Source: Bacteroidota bacterium
GTDB taxonomy: Bacteria; Bacteroidota; Ignavibacteria; UBA10030; UBA8401
Reading direction: 5' to 3'
Assembly: GCA_030824175.1 (NCBI GenBank)
Contig: JAVBYH010000160.1
Coordinates: 1-5,772 of the forward strand
DNA length: 5,772 bases
This document shows, piece by piece, positions 1 to 5,772 of this stretch (positions within the stretch are counted from its first letter, which is position 1; every line of letters begins with the position of its first letter). Made by a program: the position numbers and the translations under genes. The notes beneath the pieces were generated by a model. That model saw only the letters and a program-made list of their open reading frames with translations. It was not told where the DNA came from and did no database searches.

Positions 1-610
1 TCACCACCGGTGCAAGCGCGGGGGTGAGCGGCACGATGGTGTGTCCGAGCACGCGCGCCCACCCGTACCCGTCGCCGGTCGTGCCCGTCTTTTTATATGA
101 GGCGCCGCCGGTGGCGAGAATGACGCAGCGCGCGGGGATGCACCCGAAGGGGGTCCGGACGCCGGTGATGCCGGCATTGTCGCGCTCGATGGACTCGACA
201 GCGGTCGAGCACCGGATGTCCACACCTTCGTCTTCCATGAAGCGGCGGAGCGCGTGGACGATGTCGCCGGCCTTTTCGCCGACCGGAAATACTTTGCCGT
301 TCGGCCTCTCGTACGTCTCCACGCCTTTTTGTGCGAGCATCGCACGTATGTCGGTATTCGTGAACCGGTGGAATGCGTGCCTCAGGAACCGGGCTTCATG
401 CGTCCGGAACTGTGCCCGCATCTCCTCCATGGAGCCGGCGTGCGTCACGTTGCACTTGCCGCCGCCCGAAACGAGGATCTTAATGCCGAGGCGCGCGTTC
501 TTCTCGAGCAGGATCACACTGGCGCCGTCACGGGCCGCGCTCCAGGCGGCGAGGATGCCGGCTGCGCCGCCTCCGACGACAATGATGGATGGGGGGGATG
601 ATCTCTGCAC
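1..610 (-). CDS. HI0933/BaiN-family FAD-dependent flavoprotein, N-terminal part (3' end beyond window)
   Basis: The reverse strand encodes 203 residues with a classic FAD-binding Rossmann start: IIVVGGGAAGILAAW at about residues 9-23 (G13-x-G15-x-x-G18), with E36 at the end of the second strand placed to bind the ribose. It continues with the family hallmarks SGGGKCNVT (48-56), NGKVFPVGEKAGD (104-116), and ILATGGASY followed by TGTTGDGY (164-182). These match the HI0933-like family, annotated variously as NAD(P)/FAD-dependent oxidoreductase, aminoacetone oxidase-like or BaiN; full proteins are about 400 residues, so roughly half is missing. The GTG at 610-608 is the only canonical start codon between the upstream in-frame stop (near 680) and the FAD motif; a GGAAA about 11 bases upstream is only a weak ribosome site. 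The substrate cannot be read from sequence, and many family members are uncharacterised. It is transcribed away from the envelope cluster, so a shared role is not implied. The family call is firm; the start is less so. Confidence 0.9.
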   Translation of the reverse strand, partial: MQRSSPPSIIVVGGGAAGILAAWSAARDGASVILLEKNARLGIKILVSGGGKCNVTHAGSMEEMRAQFRTHEARFLRHAFHRFTNTDIRAMLAQKGVETYERPNGKVFPVGEKAGDIVHALRRFMEDEGVDIRCSTAVESIERDNAGITGVRTPFGCIPARCVILATGGASYKKTGTTGDGYGWARVLGHTIVPLTPALAPVV

Positions 611-725
611 TGTAGAGCGCGTTTCCGGCCGCCCTCCGGCGCGGGAAGCGGGGATGCGGCAATAATTGTGAAAAATACTTCTTTAAAAGAGGGAACAAAA
701 CCACCTAAATGCCGTCTTAAATAAA

Positions 726-750
726 GGAAATTTCCGGGAGCTTTGCAAAG
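726..750. repeat. Two adjacent perfect 10-bp palindromes, possible operator
   Basis: GGAAATTTCC (726-735) and CTTTGCAAAG (741-750) are each perfectly self-complementary. They are separated by five bases, with centres 15 bp apart, and sit directly upstream of the candidate -35 box of the uppS promoter. Dyad sites in that position often bind a dimeric regulator, but no known operator consensus is recognised here. Short AT-rich palindromes also arise by chance, so an operator role is only a hypothesis. Confidence 0.3.
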
Positions 751-751
751 A

Positions 752-780
752 TTGATTTTTTGTCCATAAACAGTTACATT
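752..780 (+). promoter_or_regulatory. Candidate promoter for the uppS-bamA-skp cluster
   Basis: TTGATT at 752-757 and TACATT at 775-780 are separated by 17 bases. Each matches the sigma-70 consensus hexamer at four of six positions, which would place transcription start near 787, about 45 bases before uppS. An alternative reading suits Bacteroidota-type promoters: TTTG at 759-762 and a TAnnnTTTG element at 781-789, one base longer than the usual TAnnTTTG. The two models overlap, and either places the promoter in the same 40 bases. Confidence 0.35.
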
Positions 781-817
781 TAGTGTTTGGTATTCGTTTG
801 CATTTTTTTTGAGAGAG

Positions 818-822
818 AGGAG
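818..822 (+). promoter_or_regulatory. Ribosome binding site AGGAG that sets the TTG start of uppS
   Basis: AGGAG lies 8 bases before the TTG at 831, at the end of a GAGAGAGAGGAG tract that itself follows a T8 run (803-810). The next in-frame ATG (861) has no purine-rich site before it, so the TTG is the better start. Confidence 0.7.
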
Positions 823-830
823 CTGGCACC

Positions 831-1656
<826 letters not shown>

Positions 1657-1673
<17 letters not shown>

Positions 1674-4041
1674 CAGCATCCGTTCTTTCATCCTCCTCGC
1701 CCTTGCCGCAGCGGTCCTTCCGCTGGCGTCGGTGCATGCGCAAGCGTCGAAACCACTCACCTATAAGATCCTGGGCATCAGCGTCGCCGGCAACAAGACG
1801 GCCGAGAGCGCGGCGATCATCGCAAACTCCGGCCTGAAGGTCGGCGATGAGATCACCGTGCCCGGAGAGCAGACCCGCCTGGCGTTGACGCGCCTCTGGG
1901 GTCTGAGGATCTTTTCAGACATTCAGATCGAAGCCGAGAACATCGTCGGCGACGGCGCCTATCTCCTCATCAAGGTGGAAGAGAATCCCCGCCTCGACCG
2001 TGTCGAATACATCGGGCTCGACGAGCTGAGCGAATCGGACCTTCAGAAGAAGCTCTCGATCGTGAGGGGCCAGATCGTGTCTCCGCAGGAGCTGTCGAAG
2101 ATCACGAAGATCATCAAGAAGGCGTACGAGGAGGAGGGGTACCTCCAGGCGGAAGTGACGCCCGAGATCCTCGAGAGTCCCGACTCCGCGGCGCACGGCA
2201 AGATCCTGCTCCGCATCACGATTGACGAGGGAGCGGATGCGCGCATCGGCTCGATCGTGTTCTACGGCAACAAGGCATTCGATGCGGACGAGCTCAAGGG
2301 AGCGCTCGAGGACACGCACGAGAAGATCTGGTGGAAGTTCTGGCAGGGCTCGAAGCTCGACAGGAAGAAATACGCCGACGACAAGAAGAAGCTCATCCAG
2401 TTCTATCAGAAGAACGGATACAGGGACGCGGAGCTGATGACGGATTCGATGTCGTACGACAAGTCCACGAACAAGCTGCTCCTGCGCCTCTATGTGTACG
2501 AGGGACCGCAATACAAAGTGAGGAACATCGTGTGGGAGGGAAACACGGTGTTCAAGAAGGACGTGCTCGTCGAACGGCTGGGCATCCTGCCGGGCGAGGT
2601 GTACAACAAGGAAAAATTCGAACGGAATCTCCGTGCGAACGACGACCAGACGGACGTGGCATCGCTCTACCTCGACAACGGCTATCTCACGGTCGACATG
2701 CCCACCGAGGAAGTGAAGGTCGGTGCGGACAGCGTTGACATCTACATCCGCATCCACGAGCGCAACCAGTTCCGCATCGCGAAGGTTGACATCCGGGGCA
2801 ATACGAAAACGCAGGAGCGCGTGATACGGCGCGAACTCTACACGCGCCCGGGCGATTATTTCAGCCGCTCGAAGATCATCCGCTCAATCCGCCAGCTGTC
2901 GGTGCTGAACTATTTCAATCCGGAGAAGATCAAGCCGGATACGAAGTTCGTCGACGACAAGAATGTCGACGTCGTGTACGAGGTCGAGGAAAAATCGAGC
3001 GATACGTTCAACATGTCGGTCGGCTACAGCGGCGTGCTCGGGTTCACCGGGGCGATCGGGCTCACGTTCAACAATTTCGCGCTCTCGGAACCGCTTTCGG
3101 GCGGCGGCGGACAGATGCTCGGCTTCGACTGGCAATTCGGCGGCACCGAGGGGTATTCGAACCGCACGCTCTCCATCTCGTTCCGCGAGCCGTGGCTGTA
3201 CGACACACCGACGTCGCTCGGCTTCAGCCTCTATGATTCGGAGCTCCGTTACACATACAACATCCGCCAGACGGGCGGCACGGTGAGCCTCGGACGTCGG
3301 TTCAAGTTCCCCGACGATTATTTCAGCGGCAGCTGGACGGCCCGCGTGCAGCGGATCGATGCGCAGAACTATTCCTCGTACTATTACAATTCGGGCATCA
3401 CGACGCAGTACAGCATAGCGCAGGTGATCTCGCGCAACTCGATCAACAATCCGCTCTTTCCGTCGGACGGCAGCAACATCGCGCTCTCGACCGAGATCTC
3501 GGGCGGTCCGCTCCTTCCGGGGTCGGCGAAGTACAACAAGCATCAGCTCACCGCGGAATGGTACGTGCCCGTGTTCAACAATCCGAAATTCGCGCTCTAT
3601 CTCGGCACGAACTTCGGCGGCATCTTCGGCTTCGACAGCCTGAAGAACGTGCCCCCGACGGAGATCTACACGATGGGCGGCACGGGGCTCGGACTCGTCA
3701 ACAACACCCAGCTGCGCGGGTACGACGACCGCACCGTCGGCGTGAGCCAGAGCTACAACGGCACGGTGATGATGAAGAACACCGTGGAGCTCCGCTACAA
3801 CCTGTCGATGAATCCCATTCCGATCTACTTCCTCGCGTTCGCCGAGGCGGGTAACGTGTGGGCGGGAATGAAGTCCGCGGATTTCATGGACCTCAAGCGG
3901 TCGGCCGGCTTCGGCGCCAGGGTGCTCGTGAACCCGATCGGCATGCTTGGATTCGATTACGGGTACGGTTTCGACGACGTCGCGGTGAAAGGCCAACCCG
4001 ACGGATGGCGATTCCATTTTCAGTTCGGCAAAGGATTCTGA
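1657..4041 (+). CDS. bamA: Outer-membrane protein assembly factor BamA (Omp85 family)
   Basis: BamA is the central pore of the complex that folds and inserts beta-barrel proteins into the outer membrane. From GTG 1657 the product is 794 residues (E. coli 810). It starts with a signal peptide (basic R9, hydrophobic core about 10-24, likely cleavage after VHA at 28). Five POTRA domains follow at roughly 36-110, 111-193, 194-284, 285-370 and 371-448, each ending in an E-G/E-x strand such as YVYEGPQ, with repeated 'GN' turns (VAGNK, FYGNK, WEGNT, IRGNT). POTRA3 carries an aromatic insert IWWKFWQGSKL (224-234), typical of Bacteroidota-type BamA. The barrel occupies about 449-794, with the loop-6 motif LRGY at 686-689 (VRGF/Y in the family) and a C-terminal beta-signal RFHFQFGKGF (785-794) ending in Phe. 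The longer frame back to ATG 1546 would put uncharacteristic residues before the signal peptide; ATG 1636 is the main alternative start. The gene overlaps uppS by 17 bases and leads into skp, its functional partner. Confidence 0.95.
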
Positions 4042-4086
4042 CACATCTTAAACCATCACTCATCATCATACAATAACGAGGTACCA

Positions 4087-4632
4087 GTGCAAAAGTCATC
4101 GTTCTTTAAGTATGCCGCCCTTGTCGTCCTGGCGGTTACCATGTGTTCCTTCACGCAACAGGCGGCAGCCCAGCAGAAGATCGGCTACGTGAACTCCGAA
4201 AAGGTGCTCAGCGAATTGCCGGAAGCCAAGACGGCCCAGGCGAGGCTCGAGGGCGTCGTCAAGGCGTGGCAGGAGGAGTTGGAGAAAATGTCGAAATCGC
4301 TGCAGACGAAATACGAGGATTACCAGAAACAGCAGAGCATGATGAACGACGCGACAAAGCAGACGAAGCAGAAGGAGCTTGTCGAGGAGGAGCAGAAGAT
4401 CAATCAGTACAAGCAGGAGAAGTTCGGTCAGCAGGGCGAACTCGCCGTGCAGCGCGAGAAGGTGATGAAGCCGATACAGGAAAAGGTGTTCAAGGCCATT
4501 GAAAAGATCGCGAAGGAACAGAAGCTGTCGTTCGTGCTCGACAAGGCCACGGATATTCCGGTGCTGTATGCCGATCCGGCGTTTGACTATACGTATAAAG
4601 TTATCGATCTTCTGAAACGCGGCACTAAATAA
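4087..4632 (+). CDS. skp: OmpH/Skp-family periplasmic chaperone, first copy
   Basis: Skp (OmpH) is a trimeric periplasmic chaperone that holds unfolded outer-membrane proteins on their way to the BAM complex. The 181-residue product has a signal peptide (K8 before a hydrophobic core at about 9-19, likely cleavage after QAAA at 28). The short strand IGYVNSEKVLSELPEA follows at about 32-47, matching the family's 'vgyVds..il...pe' opening. Next comes a long Lys/Glu/Gln-rich coiled-coil arm (about 50-125), and then the returning helix and strand with KFGQQGEL, VMKPIQEKVFKAIEKIA and a closing FVLDKA. The GTG start is set by CGAGG at 4077-4081, five bases upstream. It sits 45 bases after bamA with no terminator between, so it is probably co-transcribed with it. 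A Cys at residue 20 has Met before it, so this is not a lipoprotein signal. It aligns to the second copy without gaps across the mature domain. Confidence 0.92.
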   Translation: MQKSSFFKYAALVVLAVTMCSFTQQAAAQQKIGYVNSEKVLSELPEAKTAQARLEGVVKAWQEELEKMSKSLQTKYEDYQKQQSMMNDATKQTKQKELVEEEQKINQYKQEKFGQQGELAVQREKVMKPIQEKVFKAIEKIAKEQKLSFVLDKATDIPVLYADPAFDYTYKVIDLLKRGTK

Positions 4633-4646
4633 TCCGAATTCTGTCG

Positions 4647-4713
4647 TCCACGAAGAACGCTTCGCCGCCGCTGTGCAATGCCCGGCGCGATGCATTCTTC
4701 GTGGATTTTTTTT
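4647..4713 (+). terminator. Strong hairpin plus T8 between the two skp genes (intrinsic terminator or attenuator)
   Basis: TCCACGAAGAA (4647-4657) pairs perfectly over 11 bases with TTCTTCGTGGA (4695-4705). After one C/A mismatch, GC (4659-4660) pairs with GC (4692-4693). Inside the loop, CGCCG (4663-4667) can pair with CGGCG (4683-4687). Eight T residues (4706-4713) follow the stem at once, as expected of a Rho-independent terminator on the plus strand. It begins 14 bases after the stop of the first skp, and its T run ends three bases before the ribosome site of the second. Confidence 0.85.
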
Positions 4714-4729
4714 ATGAAAGGGACCGACC

Positions 4730-5254
4730 ATGAAATCTCTCGTTGTCCGCACGGTTATGCTCGTCTCGGTGATGCTTGCCGCGGCCGGCGTTCAGGCGCA
4801 GTCGAAAGTCGCCTTCATCAACAGTGAAACGATCCTGACATCGCTTCCCGAGGCGCAGGACGCGCAGAAGCAGCTCGACGCGCTGACGCAGACGTGGCAG
4901 ACCGAGCTCCAGAAGATGCAGAACGACCTTCAGAAAAAATTCGACGAGTACGACAAGAAGAAGCTCATCATGTCGGACAAGCGCCGCGCCGAAGTGGAAC
5001 GCGACCTGCAGGACATGGACAAGAAGATGGTGGACTTCCGCACGGCGAAGTTCGGAAGCACCGGCGAGCTCTTCACGAAGCAGAACGAACTGATGAAGCC
5101 CGTCCAGGACAAGATCTTCAAGGCGGTGAAGGACGTCGCCGATGAAGAGGGGTACGATTACATTTTCGACAAGGTCAGCACCACGCTGTTGATGTATGCG
5201 AATCCGAAACACGACATGACCGCTAAGGTCATTGCGAAGCTGGCAGACAAATAA
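4730..5254 (+). CDS. OmpH/Skp-family periplasmic chaperone, second copy
   Basis: This 174-residue protein has the same build as the preceding Skp: a signal peptide (K2 and R7, then a hydrophobic core, likely cleavage after GVQA at 23), the opening strand VAFINSETILTSLPEAQ (about 27-43), a charged coiled-coil arm rich in Lys, Asp and Gln (about 47-115), then KFGSTGEL, LMKPVQDKIFKAVKDVA and the closing YIFDKV. The mature parts align without gaps. The most conserved parts are LPEA, KFGxxGEL and MKPxQxKxFKA, while the arm has diverged, suggesting an old duplication with possible client specialisation. The ATG at 4730 is set by AGGGA (4719-4723) six bases upstream. A terminator-like hairpin lies just before it, so its expression may differ from that of the first copy. 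It is followed 19 bases later by lpxD. Confidence 0.92.
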   Translation: MKSLVVRTVMLVSVMLAAAGVQAQSKVAFINSETILTSLPEAQDAQKQLDALTQTWQTELQKMQNDLQKKFDEYDKKKLIMSDKRRAEVERDLQDMDKKMVDFRTAKFGSTGELFTKQNELMKPVQDKIFKAVKDVADEEGYDYIFDKVSTTLLMYANPKHDMTAKVIAKLADK

Positions 5255-5273
5255 CAACACGGGAACATCCTCC

Positions 5274-5772
5274 ATGCCCACAGTACGCGAAGTAGCCGCA
5301 CTCCTCGACGGGGACGTCATCGGCGATCCGGACGCGCAGCTCACCGGGATCGGAAAGATCGAGGACGCGGCGGCCGGGGACATCGCCTTCCTCGCGAATC
5401 CCAAGTACGAAAAATTTCTCGGCGAGACGAACGCGACGGCGGTGCTCGTGAGCCGCACCTTCGACGCGGCGAAGCACCCGGCACTGCCGGCGGCGCTCAT
5501 CCGGGTCGCCGACCCGTATGCGTCGTTCGTCGTGCTTATCGGCACGTTCCAGCCTCCGGTGAAGCAGCAGGATCCCGGCATCCATCCGACGGCGGTGATC
5601 CATCCCACGACAGTCATCGGCGAGGGCGCCTCGATCGGCGCCTATGTCGTTATCGGCGAAGGCTGCACGATCGGCGCGAACACGATGCTCTTTCCGCATG
5701 TCGTCATCGGGAACTTTGTGCGGCTCGGCGAGGGGTGCAAGCTCTATCCGCATGCGTCGGTGCGAGAACAGT
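5274..5772 (+). CDS. lpxD: UDP-3-O-acylglucosamine N-acyltransferase LpxD, N-terminal part (3' end beyond window)
   Basis: LpxD transfers a hydroxyacyl chain from acyl-ACP to the 2-amino group of UDP-3-O-acylglucosamine, the third step of lipid A synthesis, in the cytoplasm. The 166 visible residues cover the N-terminal uridine-binding domain (about 1-100), with TGIGKIEDAAAGDIAFLANP at 24-43. F39, N42 and Y45 show the spacing of the uracil-contacting Phe, Asn and Tyr known from chlamydial LpxD. The left-handed beta-helix starts at about 103, with IHPTAVIHPTTVIG and further hexapeptide repeats ('[IV]G.g..I') to the window edge. The catalytic His (E. coli H239) and the C-terminal helices lie beyond the window; full proteins are about 340 residues. 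The start is ATG 5274, with a modest GGGAA nine bases upstream. It follows the second skp by 19 bases, matching the skp-lpxD order known in proteobacteria. A paralogous LpxD-like acyltransferase cannot be excluded without the rest. Confidence 0.92.
   Translation, partial: MPTVREVAALLDGDVIGDPDAQLTGIGKIEDAAAGDIAFLANPKYEKFLGETNATAVLVSRTFDAAKHPALPAALIRVADPYASFVVLIGTFQPPVKQQDPGIHPTAVIHPTTVIGEGASIGAYVVIGEGCTIGANTMLFPHVVIGNFVRLGEGCKLYPHASVREQ

Larger units (their letters stand above)
611..830. promoter_or_regulatory. Divergent intergenic region between the flavoprotein gene and uppS
   Basis: This 220-base stretch separates two genes that point away from each other, so it must hold the promoters for both. 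It is strikingly AT-rich from about 661 to 810 compared with the GC-rich genes on either side. I see no convincing open reading frame in it; the short minus-strand frames crossing it have no family resemblance. It contains two perfect 10-bp palindromes, a candidate rightward promoter, a T8 run and a GA-rich ribosome site, listed separately. I could not pick a confident promoter for the leftward gene. Confidence 0.7.

Noticed and set aside
24..665. Plus-strand open frame of 213 residues over the left end
   Set aside because: It lies opposite the flavoprotein, whose FAD-binding motifs are unmistakable on the minus strand; the plus-strand product is low-complexity Arg/Pro/Ser-rich with no family features.
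1915..4044. Long minus-strand open frames of 280 and 386 residues opposite bamA
   Set aside because: They are rich in Arg, Glu, Val and Leu repeats of the kind produced by reading a GC-biased gene backwards, with no signal, motif or ribosome site.
4042..4086. Possible terminator or promoter between bamA and the first skp
   Set aside because: The 45 bases hold no stem-loop or T run and no paired promoter boxes; only a ribosome site is visible.
4135..4149. Possible lipoprotein signal in the first Skp (Cys at residue 20)
   Set aside because: The residues before the Cys are V-T-M, and a lipobox needs Gly, Ala or Ser just before the Cys; a standard cleavage site after AAA at 28 fits better.
4714..4827. 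Small 37-codon frame from ATG 4714 overlapping the start of the second skp, as a possible leader peptide
   Set aside because: It directly follows the T8 run with no ribosome site of its own, and its product shows no regulatory features; the AGGGA inside it serves ATG 4730.
4096..5617. Minus-strand open frames of 218 and 301 residues opposite the skp genes and lpxD
   Set aside because: They cross the terminator and several gene boundaries and are Leu-rich mirror images of the Lys/Glu coiled coils on the plus strand.

Overview
The window looks like a chromosomal, moderately GC-rich Gram-negative genome, most likely from the Bacteroidota/Chlorobiota/Ignavibacteriota (FCB) group. This placement is an inference. 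It rests on the order uppS-bamA-skp-skp, which is common in that group, on a UppS with the 'LALSYSGRW' form of its core motif, and on a BamA with an aromatic insert (IWWKFW) in its third POTRA domain. No mobile element, CRISPR array, tRNA or rRNA was seen. Coding is dense, and every gene here belongs to a recognisable family.

Layout: on the minus strand, bases 610 to 1 encode the N-terminal 203 residues of a HI0933/BaiN-type flavoprotein that runs off the left edge. A 220-base, AT-rich divergent intergenic region follows (611-830). It holds a plausible promoter for the rightward genes and two adjacent perfect 10-bp palindromes. The rightward cluster then runs to the right edge: uppS (831-1673), bamA (1657-4041, overlapping uppS by 17 bases), a first skp/ompH gene (4087-4632), a strong hairpin plus T8 that looks like an intrinsic terminator (4647-4713), a second skp/ompH gene (4730-5254), and the first 166 codons of lpxD (5274 onward).

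The rightward genes form an envelope-building set. UppS makes the C55 lipid carrier used for peptidoglycan and O-antigen precursors. The Skp proteins hold unfolded outer-membrane proteins in the periplasm. BamA inserts those proteins into the outer membrane. LpxD acylates the lipid A precursor. The arrangement resembles the proteobacterial uppS-cdsA-dxr-rseP-bamA-skp-lpxD-fabZ-lpxA block, but with cdsA, dxr and rseP absent between uppS and bamA and with skp duplicated.

No clearly new biological system is visible. The points most worth a second look are the terminator-like hairpin that splits the two skp paralogs inside an otherwise tight operon, the paired palindromes next to the promoter, and the overlap of bamA with uppS combined with frequent non-ATG starts.
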